Shown here one piece after another: positions 56,876-64,000 of a stretch of DNA of 64,000 nucleotides. Source of the DNA: Sulfurimonas sp. hsl 1-7 (GTDB lineage Bacteria > Campylobacterota > Campylobacteria > Campylobacterales > Sulfurimonadaceae). A program made the translations under genes and the position numbers. The notes beneath the pieces were generated by a model, which saw only the letters and a program-made list of their open reading frames with translations, was not told the DNA's origin and made no database searches. How positions within the stretch are numbered: the first letter of the stretch is position 1; each line of letters begins with the position of its first letter. The DNA lies in NCBI RefSeq assembly GCF_030577135.1, contig NZ_JAUIRR010000001.1:1-64000 (forward strand), in the 5' to 3' direction.

Positions 56876-58039
56876 ATGAAAAATTTATGGAATGATAAAA
56901 ACGCTTCAGAGTGTAAAGATGAACTAGATTTTAGAGTTTATACATCAAACCTTTTGGGTAAAAATGATGAACTGGTATTACATGGTGGTGGTAACACTTC
57001 TGTCAAAGTCGATAACCTCCTATATGTAAAAGGAAGTGGTTGGAATCTTGTTGATATTGAACGAGAAGGTTTCTCTCCGGTTAATATGGATGCACTTTTA
57101 GATATGGCAAAGCTTGAAACTTTAAGTGATAGTGATATGGTGAGATTACAACGTGCTGCAATGACAAATCAAGATGCACCAAATCCATCTGTAGAAGCTA
57201 TTTTACATGCACTAATCCCTTACAAGTTTGTTGACCATACACATGCTGATGCTGTTGTGACTATCTCTAACTCAGTAAAAGGGAAAGAGCATATTGAAAA
57301 GTTATATCCAAACTTTTTAATCGTTGATTATGTGATGCCTGGATTTGAATTGGCACATAAAATTTATGAGATGACAAAAGATATTAACTGGGACTCAATC
57401 GAAGGGATTATCTTACATAATCACGGAATCTTTACTTTTGATAATGATGCCAAAAAATCGTACGATAAAATGATCGAAGCGGTAACAAAAGCGGAAGAGT
57501 TTTTAGAAGAAAATGCTCAACTTGAGATTCAAAGAAGCTACGAGCACAGTGGTTGTGACATTGCAAAGATTACAAAAGTGTTTTCAAAGTACAAAGGGTA
57601 TGAAGTTCATCTCAATATCAACCAATCACCTTTAGCATCTTTTTATGCTTCACAACCAAACTTAAAAGAGTTTGCATCTCGCGGAGTATTAACACCAGAG
57701 CATATCATTCGTACAAAACGAGCACCTCTTGTGATGGAAGATACAAATCTTGAAGCTGGAATTGAGAACTATATTAAAGAGTATGAAGAGTACTATATGC
57801 GCTATGAAGATGGTGAGATGATGATTAATCCTGCCCCTAATTATATGATTATTAAAAACTTAGCTGTAATCTCTTTTGGAGCGACGAAAAAAGAGGCTGA
57901 TATTGTTAACGATATAGTTGAACATACTATGAAAGCCGTATTGCAAGCTGATAAATTAGGCGGTTATGTAAGTATTAGCGAAAAAGATAGTTTTGCTATG
58001 GAATACTGGGAATTAGAACAGGCGAAACTAAAAAAATAA
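56876..58039 (+). CDS. Class II aldolase/adducin-domain protein, RhaD-like
   Basis: A zinc aldolase of 387 residues. VLHGGGNTSVKVDN is the phosphate-binding loop. The zinc ligands are HTHADAVV (HxH) and a third His in LHNHGIFTF. The chain resembles the aldolase half of bifunctional rhamnulose-1-phosphate aldolase/short-chain dehydrogenase proteins, without the dehydrogenase half. It starts 3 bases after the ABM gene and overlaps the LsrK start by one base. In this operon it may cleave the phosphorylated five-carbon product into DHAP and a two-carbon unit, replacing the thiolase LsrF; that is inference. Confidence 0.83.
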   Translation: MKNLWNDKNASECKDELDFRVYTSNLLGKNDELVLHGGGNTSVKVDNLLYVKGSGWNLVDIEREGFSPVNMDALLDMAKLETLSDSDMVRLQRAAMTNQDAPNPSVEAILHALIPYKFVDHTHADAVVTISNSVKGKEHIEKLYPNFLIVDYVMPGFELAHKIYEMTKDINWDSIEGIILHNHGIFTFDNDAKKSYDKMIEAVTKAEEFLEENAQLEIQRSYEHSGCDIAKITKVFSKYKGYEVHLNINQSPLASFYASQPNLKEFASRGVLTPEHIIRTKRAPLVMEDTNLEAGIENYIKEYEEYYMRYEDGEMMINPAPNYMIIKNLAVISFGATKKEADIVNDIVEHTMKAVLQADKLGGYVSISEKDSFAMEYWELEQAKLKK

Positions 58040-59604
58040 TGGATAAATATTTACTCGCAATAGATGCCGGAACGGGAAGTATCCGTGCGGTACTTTTTGA
58101 TACTTTAGGGAATCAGATCGCAGTATCACAACAAGAGTGGACACACCTTGAAGAAGAGGGTGTACCCAACTCTATGAGTTTTGATTTCAGAACAAACTGG
58201 CAGCTTACGTGTGAGTGTATTTCAGATGTGATCACTTGTTCATCTATTGATCCAAAAGATATATTAGCCCTTAGTGCTACAAGTATGCGTGAGGGGATAG
58301 TCCTATATGATAAAGAGGGAAATGAGCTTTGGGGTGTGGCAAATGTGGATGCACGTGCCTCAAAAGAGGTAGAGTATCTTAAAGAGAATTTTTCAGGCTT
58401 AGAGGAGAAGTTTTACCAAGAAAGTGGGCAAACTTTTGCTCTTGGTGCTTTGCCGCGTCTATTGTGGCTGAAAAACAATAGAGCAGATCTCTATGAAAAA
58501 GTTGCATCTATCTCTATGATCGGAGATTGGATTTTAGCAAAACTCTCAGGTGTGATCGCATCTGATCCGAGTAACGGTGGCACTACGGGAATTTTTAGTT
58601 TACAAAATCGCACTTGGAATGCAGGTATGGCGAGTGAAATTGGTCTAAAAGATACAATCTTTCCTCCTGTATTAGAAGTTGGTGAAGTAGTGGGGAATGT
58701 AACACCGGAAGCTTCAAAACAGACTCGACTCGATCCATCTACTAAAGTGGTAATGGGTGGCGGTGATGTGCAGCTTGGCTCAGCGGGACTTGGCGTAGTG
58801 AAAGAGGGTGATGTAGCAGTTCTGGGCGGGAGTTTTTGGCAGCAGGTAGTGAACATTAGTTCATTGACAAAACCGCCTAAAGATATGGGATTACGTGTCA
58901 ATCCCCATGTAGTTCAAGGGCTCTCGCAAGCAGAGGGAATTACGTTTTTCTCAGGGCTTATTATGAGATGGTTTCGGGATGCTTTTTGTGATCTGGAGAA
59001 GTTGGAAGCTGATAAGAGTGGAAAAGATGTGTATGCGTTCATGGAAGAGAAAGCTATGCAGATTCCTGCCGGCTCGTATGGGATTTTACCGATTTTTTCG
59101 GATAGTATGAAGTATGGGAAATGGTACCATGCATCTCCGAGTTTTTTAAACCTTTCACTTGAGAGTGAGAAGTCAAACAAGTACTCAATGTTTCGATCTT
59201 TAGAAGAAAATGCGGCAATTGTTTCAAGTATTAATCTAGAAAACATTAAAAAGTTTAGCGGTGTAGAGTTTAATGAGATAGTATTTGCAGGCGGGGCCAG
59301 CAAGGGTACCCTTTGGTCACAGATACTTTCAGATGTTACGGGTTATACAGTGAAAATTCCAAAAGTAACGGAAGCAACGGCACTTGGTGCGGCGATGGCA
59401 GCGGGTGTGGGAGCCGGAGTTTATGACTCTTTGGTGGAAGCTTCGCAAAAATTGGTAGAGTGGGATAAAACTTTTACACCAAACTTGGAAAACAAAAAAG
59501 TTTATGATGAACTAAAAGAAAAATGGCAAAGTGCTTATGAAGTACAATTAAAGCTAGTTGATGATAATATCACGACTTCAATGTGGAAGGCTCCTGGGGT
59601 TTAA
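58039..59604 (+). CDS. lsrK: Autoinducer-2 kinase (FGGY family)
   Basis: A sugar kinase of 521 residues. It resembles enterobacterial LsrK along its whole length: LLAIDAGTGSIRAVLFD, NWQLTCECISD, SMREGIVLYDKEGNELW, ANVDARA, ALPRLLWL, GGGDVQLGSAGLGVV, GGSFWQQVVN, MRWFRDAFC, FSDSMKYGKWYHASPSF, FAGGASKGTLWSQIL and the C-terminal TTSMWKAPGV. LsrK phosphorylates DPD, the AI-2 precursor, on C5 in the cytoplasm. No Lsr transporter, LsrR or LsrF gene is nearby. Specificity for DPD is inferred from similarity; another deoxy-sugar is the alternative. Confidence 0.87.
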   Translation: MDKYLLAIDAGTGSIRAVLFDTLGNQIAVSQQEWTHLEEEGVPNSMSFDFRTNWQLTCECISDVITCSSIDPKDILALSATSMREGIVLYDKEGNELWGVANVDARASKEVEYLKENFSGLEEKFYQESGQTFALGALPRLLWLKNNRADLYEKVASISMIGDWILAKLSGVIASDPSNGGTTGIFSLQNRTWNAGMASEIGLKDTIFPPVLEVGEVVGNVTPEASKQTRLDPSTKVVMGGGDVQLGSAGLGVVKEGDVAVLGGSFWQQVVNISSLTKPPKDMGLRVNPHVVQGLSQAEGITFFSGLIMRWFRDAFCDLEKLEADKSGKDVYAFMEEKAMQIPAGSYGILPIFSDSMKYGKWYHASPSFLNLSLESEKSNKYSMFRSLEENAAIVSSINLENIKKFSGVEFNEIVFAGGASKGTLWSQILSDVTGYTVKIPKVTEATALGAAMAAGVGAGVYDSLVEASQKLVEWDKTFTPNLENKKVYDELKEKWQSAYEVQLKLVDDNITTSMWKAPGV

Positions 59605-59620
59605 AAAAAACTGCTGGAGG

Positions 59621-59694
59621 GTTCTTTTTATATTATTTCTTAGAGGACGAATCCTCGCTTCGCTCTGAGCCTCACGAAATAATCTAAAAAGAAC
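59621..59694 (+). repeat. Structured intergenic repeat, family 1, copy B
   Basis: In the 141-base gap between lsrK and mqnE, arms 59621-59639 and 59676-59694 pair at 18 of 19 positions. They enclose the core 59643-59673 with GAGGA-CGAA-TCCTC, GC-TTC-GC and TCTGAGCCTC. The core differs from copy A (11381-11411) at 3 of 31 positions, two of which exchange a C-G for a G-C pair. The arms share no clear sequence with those of copy A. Both copies lie between genes of the same direction. Confidence 0.75.
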
Positions 59695-59745
59695 GGGAAA
59701 ATGTTATTAAACCCTATAGAAAAGTAAAAAGATACAGAGGAAAAG

Positions 59746-60780
59746 ATGGATAGAATAGATTTCGATACAGCACTAAAACTTTACGATGAAGACCTTTTCG
59801 TACTCGGTGAGATGGCAGATAAAAAGCGTAAAGAACTTCACGGCAATAAAACATACTTCAATATTAACCGCCATATAAATCCGACAAATATATGTGCAGA
59901 TGTATGTAAGTTTTGTGCGTATGCAGCAAATAGAAAAAATCCAAATCCTTATACAATGACACACGAAGAGATTATGGAGATTGTGGATAAGATTGTAGAA
60001 GACGGTGTGAAAGAGGTGCACATTGTTTCAGCGCATAATCCGGATACGGGAATAGAGTGGTATCTTGATATTTTTAGAAAGATCAAAGATAAATATCCGC
60101 AACTTCATGTAAAAGCACTGACTGCTGCTGAGGTTGATTTCCTTGCTCGCCATTACGGCAAAACATATGATGAGATTCTTGATATGATGGTTGAAGCGGG
60201 AGTAGATTCTATGCCGGGCGGCGGTGCTGAGATCTTTGATGAAAAAGTACGCGATTACATCTGTAAAGGGAAAGTAACGTCTGACCAGTGGATAGAGATC
60301 CATAAAAAATGGCATGAACGCGGGAAAAAATCAAATGTTACTATGTTATTCGGTCATGTAGAAAACCGTGAACATAGAATTGATCATATGATGCGTATCC
60401 GCAAACTTCAAGATCAAACGGGTGGCTTTAACTGCTTTATCCCTCTTGTGTATCAGACTGAAAATAATTATCTAAAAATTGAACATCCAATCACTGCCGA
60501 TGAGGTACTTCGTACTATGGCAATTTCTCGTTTAGTATTAGATAATGTACCGAACTTAAAAGCGTACTGGGTAACTTCAACGGTAAATCTGGCACTAGTA
60601 GCACAAGAGTTTGGTGCAAATGACCTTGACGGTACTATCCAAAAAGAGTCTATTAACTCTGCTGCGGGTGCTAAGAGTGCAAACGGGATTGAGCTTGATG
60701 ATTTCGTAGGACTGATAAAAGACAGCGGTTTTACACCGGTTGAGAGAGACAGTATCTATAACGAGATTAAGGTTTGGTAG
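59746..60780 (+). CDS. mqnE: Aminodeoxyfutalosine synthase (menaquinone synthesis)
   Basis: A radical-SAM enzyme of 344 residues that joins the MqnA product with SAM to make aminodeoxyfutalosine in the futalosine route to menaquinone, the quinone of Campylobacterota. NRHINPTNICADVCKFCAYA gives the CxxxCxxC cluster ligands. HIVSAHNPDTGIEWYLDIF, KALTAAEVDFLAR, GVDSMPGGGAEIF, KSNVTMLFGHVENREHRIDH and GGFNCFIPLVYQ are typical of MqnE more than of MqnC. A gaggaaaag ribosome site precedes the ATG. A glycosyltransferase starts directly after the stop. Confidence 0.93.
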   Translation: MDRIDFDTALKLYDEDLFVLGEMADKKRKELHGNKTYFNINRHINPTNICADVCKFCAYAANRKNPNPYTMTHEEIMEIVDKIVEDGVKEVHIVSAHNPDTGIEWYLDIFRKIKDKYPQLHVKALTAAEVDFLARHYGKTYDEILDMMVEAGVDSMPGGGAEIFDEKVRDYICKGKVTSDQWIEIHKKWHERGKKSNVTMLFGHVENREHRIDHMMRIRKLQDQTGGFNCFIPLVYQTENNYLKIEHPITADEVLRTMAISRLVLDNVPNLKAYWVTSTVNLALVAQEFGANDLDGTIQKESINSAAGAKSANGIELDDFVGLIKDSGFTPVERDSIYNEIKVW

Positions 60781-61602
60781 TTGGATATAACGGTCGTTAT
60801 TCCAACTTATAACCGTTACCGCTTTTTAAAAAGGGCGATAACTTCCGTCCTTGCACAAACATACCAGCCAAAAGAGATCATTGTTGTTGATGATGGCTCA
60901 ATTGATGAAACTTTCCAAATACAAACAGACTTTCCACAAATAAAATATATCTATCAAGAGAATAAAGGTGTTTCATCTGCTAGAAATATAGGGATTAAAC
61001 ATTCAAGTTGTAACTGGATCGCATTTTTAGATTCCGATGATGTTTTTGAAAAAGAAAAACTACAAAAACAAGTTGGTTTTCATAAACAAAATGCAGGGAT
61101 ATTAATGAGCTATACGGATGAGATATGGATACGAGATTCTCAAGAGATCAATATTCCAAAAAAATTTCAAAAAATAGGAAAAGATATTTTTACAGAAAAC
61201 CTCTCTTATTGTAATATTGCTCCATCTTCAGCCTTGATACATAAAACAGTTTTTGACAATGTCGGTAGATTTGATGAGTCTTTAGAAGTATGTGAGGATT
61301 ATGATCTCTGGCTTCGCATAATGATACGATATGAAATTAAACTATTAAATGAAAAACTGATAAAAAAATATGCAGGACATGAAGATCAGTTAAGCTTTAA
61401 ACATTGGGGAATGGATAGATTTCGTGTAGTTTCTTTAGAAAAACTATTGAAAATAACAACCTCACAAGAAAAAACCTCAAAAATTAAAGAGGAACTTTTA
61501 AAAAAGTATGAATTGTTACTAAAGGGTGCAATCAAATATGATAAAATACATGACATTTCAATATATAGGGATAAGATTGCAAACTTTATCAAAAGAGACT
61601 AA
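60781..61602 (+). CDS. Family 2 glycosyltransferase
   Basis: A GT-A enzyme of 273 residues. ITVVIPTYNRYRFLKRAITSVLAQ, then EIIVVDDGSIDETF, IKYIYQENKGVSSARNIGIKHS and IAFLDSDDVFEKEKL are the donor-binding and DxD motifs. VCEDYDLWLRIMIR holds the catalytic-base region. The start is TTG immediately after the mqnE stop. Its 3' end overlaps pglB, so it is coupled to the oligosaccharyltransferase and probably adds a sugar to the lipid-linked N-glycan. The sugar is unknown. Confidence 0.88.
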   Translation: MDITVVIPTYNRYRFLKRAITSVLAQTYQPKEIIVVDDGSIDETFQIQTDFPQIKYIYQENKGVSSARNIGIKHSSCNWIAFLDSDDVFEKEKLQKQVGFHKQNAGILMSYTDEIWIRDSQEINIPKKFQKIGKDIFTENLSYCNIAPSSALIHKTVFDNVGRFDESLEVCEDYDLWLRIMIRYEIKLLNEKLIKKYAGHEDQLSFKHWGMDRFRVVSLEKLLKITTSQEKTSKIKEELLKKYELLLKGAIKYDKIHDISIYRDKIANFIKRD

Positions 61603-63679
61603 ATTAACGATATTTTATATTGTTTTAGCGTATATATTCTCAATTGCTATGAGATTTATTTGGGTAAATCAGTTTAATGGATATGAACCGTTTCATTTTA
61701 ACGGACAGTTTATGATCAACACAAATGACGGGTATTTATGGGCTGAAGGTGCAAGAGATATACTTGGCGGAATTTATAGAGATGTAGACCAAACTCCTGT
61801 AGCAGAAGCACCCGCAGTTTTAACGGCATTTTTTGTAAAAATACTGCCATTTTCTTTTGAAACTGTTATTTTTTATATGCCCGCTTTTCTCTCTTCTTTA
61901 ATTGTTATCCCTATTATTTTAATAGCAAGATTGCTTAAAAACTTGGAGATGGGGCTAATTGCTGCATTGTTGGCTTCAATTGCATGGAGCTACTATAACC
62001 GTACAATGGCAGGCTATTACGATACGGATATGCTCAATATCGTACTTCCTATGTTTTTATTATGGTCAATTATCTGGGCGGTAAAAACGGATCAAAATAT
62101 CTATCTTCTTTTAACAGCTTTAGATATCTTGGTATATAGATGGTGGTATCCGCAAAGTTATTCTCTAGAGTTTGCATTTTTCGGTTTAATCCTTGCATGT
62201 ACACTTATCTTTGACCGTAAAAATATCTTTAACTATAAACTGCTTGCAATTATGATGTTTGCTATGATGGGACTTGATGGTTACACAAGACTTACTTTGG
62301 TAGTAGTATCGTTTTATATTTTTACTCAAGAAAAGTTTGATAAATATGTATATTACATCTTAGGTGCTGCTATAGCAACATTTTTTGTTACAGGTGGATT
62401 TAATCCTATATGGATACAACTTAAAGGGTATGTATTTAAAGATAGTGTAAGTGTAGCTGAACAAGGTTTACACCTTCATTTCTTTACCGTAATGCAGACA
62501 ATTCGTGAAGCGGGACAAATCCCTTTTGAAATGTTTGCAAACCGTATAAGCGGTAATGTTATTGTCTTTATAATTTCATTATTAGGGTATGGATATCTAC
62601 TCTTTAAACATAGAATTATGCTGCTTTCATTACCGTTAGTGGGACTTGGCTTTTTAGCATATGTAGGGGGACTTAGATTTACTGTTTATGCAGTTCCTGT
62701 TTTAGCATTTGGAGTTGCATTCTTGATTACGGAACTTGCTCAAAAAATGCCTACACAAAAGTTAAAATATCTCTCAATGATTACATTTACTTTACTTATC
62801 TTACTTCCAAACTATAAGCATATAGATGATTATAAAGTTCCGACTGTTTTTAATGCAGAAGAAGTGAAGGTACTCGAGCAACTAAAGAGTATTGCAAATC
62901 CAAATGACTACACTATAGCATGGTGGGATTATGGATATCCTATCCGTTATTATGCAGATACACAAACATTAATAGACGGTGGAAAACACAGCGGTAGTGT
63001 AAACTTCCCTGTAAGTTTTATTTTAACGCATCCTCAAGATGCAGCTGCTAAGATGGCTCGTTTAGATGTGGAGTATACGGAGAAAAAACTCCTCGGGGAT
63101 AAAAATCAGACCCATTTTTCAAATATTGAAGAGATTACGAAAGATTATGGATTTAATAATACAAATCTTTTTTTAAATGAGCTTACCAAAGATATCAAGT
63201 TACCAAAGAAAACAACAGATATTTATCTCTATTTACCGTTTAGAATGCTTAATATTTATCCGACAGTGACATATTTTTCAAATATCAATTTAATGAACGG
63301 TGTGCAAGGGAAGCAGCCTCTTTTCTTCCAAAGCAGAAATTTTAAAGATACAGGAGAGAAACTTTTACTTGGAGGTAATGTTTCTTTAAACAAAAGTGAC
63401 TTAACACTGACACTTGGGAAGAAAACTGTACCGATTAGAAGATTTGTAAAAACTGTATATGGTCAAGATAATAAGGTGCATGTAGAGTCACAACTTGTGA
63501 ATTTTACATCCGATATAAGCTTGATTTATCTTGCTTCTTACAATATATTTTTAGTTGTAGATGAAGCAACATATAACTCTACATATATACAACTGTTTGT
63601 CTTAGAAAACTATGATAAAGAACTATATGAGATGGTGATTAACACTGTAGGTGCGAAAGTATTTAAGCTAAAAATTTAA
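61577..63679 (+). CDS. pglB: PglB-type oligosaccharyltransferase
   Basis: A membrane enzyme of about 700 residues that transfers a lipid-linked glycan to Asn of D/E-x-N-x-S/T sequons in the periplasm. It follows Campylobacter PglB end to end: thirteen helices, TNDGYLWAEGARD with a metal Asp, RTMAGYYDTDMLNIVLPMF, YRWWYPQSYSLEFA, and the WWDYGYPIRYYADTQTLIDGG sequon-binding site, ending AKVFKLKI. I start it at TTG 61577, with aggg 6 bases upstream, because this gives the same N-terminal length as C. jejuni PglB. GTG 61526 and ATG 61538 or 61550 are alternatives that lengthen the overlap with the glycosyltransferase. Confidence 0.92.
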   Translation: MQTLSKETKLTIFYIVLAYIFSIAMRFIWVNQFNGYEPFHFNGQFMINTNDGYLWAEGARDILGGIYRDVDQTPVAEAPAVLTAFFVKILPFSFETVIFYMPAFLSSLIVIPIILIARLLKNLEMGLIAALLASIAWSYYNRTMAGYYDTDMLNIVLPMFLLWSIIWAVKTDQNIYLLLTALDILVYRWWYPQSYSLEFAFFGLILACTLIFDRKNIFNYKLLAIMMFAMMGLDGYTRLTLVVVSFYIFTQEKFDKYVYYILGAAIATFFVTGGFNPIWIQLKGYVFKDSVSVAEQGLHLHFFTVMQTIREAGQIPFEMFANRISGNVIVFIISLLGYGYLLFKHRIMLLSLPLVGLGFLAYVGGLRFTVYAVPVLAFGVAFLITELAQKMPTQKLKYLSMITFTLLILLPNYKHIDDYKVPTVFNAEEVKVLEQLKSIANPNDYTIAWWDYGYPIRYYADTQTLIDGGKHSGSVNFPVSFILTHPQDAAAKMARLDVEYTEKKLLGDKNQTHFSNIEEITKDYGFNNTNLFLNELTKDIKLPKKTTDIYLYLPFRMLNIYPTVTYFSNINLMNGVQGKQPLFFQSRNFKDTGEKLLLGGNVSLNKSDLTLTLGKKTVPIRRFVKTVYGQDNKVHVESQLVNFTSDISLIYLASYNIFLVVDEATYNSTYIQLFVLENYDKELYEMVINTVGAKVFKLKI

Positions 63680-63696
63680 ATGATAAAGGACGAAAA

Positions 63697-64000
63697 ATGA
63701 TAAGAAAATGTTTATTCCCGGCAGCAGGATACGGTACAAGGTTTTTACCGGCAACAAAAGCAATGCCAAAAGAGATGTTACCGATTCTAACTAAACCGCT
63801 CATTCAGTATGGTGTAGAAGAAGCGATGGAAGCCGGATGTGATGTTATGGCAATTATTACGGGACGCGGTAAACGTGCCATTACAGATCATTTTGATATC
63901 TCTTATGAGTTAGAACATCAGATACAGGGTTCATCTAAAGAAAAAATGTTAGATGGTATACGTAATATTATTAAAAACTGTACATTTACATATACTCGTC
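63697..64000 (+). CDS. galU: UTP-glucose-1-phosphate uridylyltransferase (5' part, cut by window)
   Basis: Starts with ATG 63697 after an aaagga ribosome site, 17 bases downstream of pglB. The visible 101 residues begin MIRKCLFPAAGYGTRFLPAT, then KAMPKEMLPILTKPLIQYGVEEAMEAG, the GalU signature. IITGRGKRAITDHFD follows. The enzyme makes UDP-glucose for surface glycans. The frame runs off the right edge. Confidence 0.94.
   Translation, partial: MIRKCLFPAAGYGTRFLPATKAMPKEMLPILTKPLIQYGVEEAMEAGCDVMAIITGRGKRAITDHFDISYELEHQIQGSSKEKMLDGIRNIIKNCTFTYTR

Noticed and set aside
58491-58901. 136-residue minus-strand open frame
   Set aside because: Antisense shadow of lsrK, which is supported by strong family similarity.

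Overview
The window is a chromosomal segment of a Campylobacterota (epsilonproteobacterial) sulfur oxidiser, most like Sulfurimonas and its relatives. I base this on gene content: a sulfide:quinone oxidoreductase-type flavoprotein, the futalosine menaquinone enzyme MqnE, fused IspDF, a Campylobacter-type PglB oligosaccharyltransferase, HemN, many two-component and c-di-GMP proteins, AT-rich DNA, and T-tract/TGnTATAAT promoters. I see no tRNA, rRNA, CRISPR array, prophage or insertion sequence.

Layout. 1-5278 (minus): a cell-surface polysaccharide operon with dTDP-rhamnose genes rfbA, rfbC, rfbD (cut by the left edge), one family 2 and two family 9 glycosyltransferases. 5366-11301 (plus): an MsbA/PglK-type ABC exporter, then an HD-GYP response regulator coupled to a large hybrid kinase with two solute-binding sensor domains. 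11462-15185: hemN, a cysteine-rich Fe-S oxidoreductase, lgt and a DUF1294 gene. 15152-17830 (minus): a DUF2062 gene and a membrane PAS-GGDEF-EAL protein whose reading frame runs upstream of its first ATG. 17938-22511: DEAD-box helicase, truC, pepN. 22682-24328: the SQR-type flavoprotein with a 53-residue partner too short for most gene callers. 24390-28267: a membrane-anchored peptide-deformylase pseudoenzyme, a hybrid kinase and a divergent regulator. 28431-37844: mainly stress and housekeeping genes (MsrBA, SodB, rhodanese, chemoreceptor, GdhA, MscS channel). 37912-40908: a TorD/ferredoxin/AroE-like/unknown cluster that looks like formate-dehydrogenase accessory genes without the enzyme. 40961-44651 (minus): pgpA, an unusual ATP-sulfurylase homologue, a receiver-less regulator and ispDF. 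44813-47392: thiC and mrp. 47635-50180: two cytochrome bd-family-like subunits, the first with its own c-type haem. 50335-56529 (minus): a haem-c diguanylate cyclase, glmS and glnD. 56585-59604: an apparent autoinducer-2 processing operon (ABM protein, class II aldolase, LsrK). 59746-64000: mqnE, a glycosyltransferase, pglB and galU (cut by the right edge).

The most unusual things are two families of structured intergenic repeats. Family 1 (11361-11431 and 59621-59694) has a nearly identical 31-base core inside long inverted arms whose sequences differ between the copies. Family 2 (47502-47611 and 50183-50259) brackets the bd-like oxidase genes; its two copies share loop and linker sequences and an exactly 13-bp stem, but the stem sequences are different. 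Both patterns point to selection on structure. Other candidates for new biology are the compact LsrK operon without transporter or repressor, and several homologues that have lost catalytic or phosphoacceptor residues (deformylase-like, shikimate-dehydrogenase-like, ATP-sulfurylase-like, receiver).
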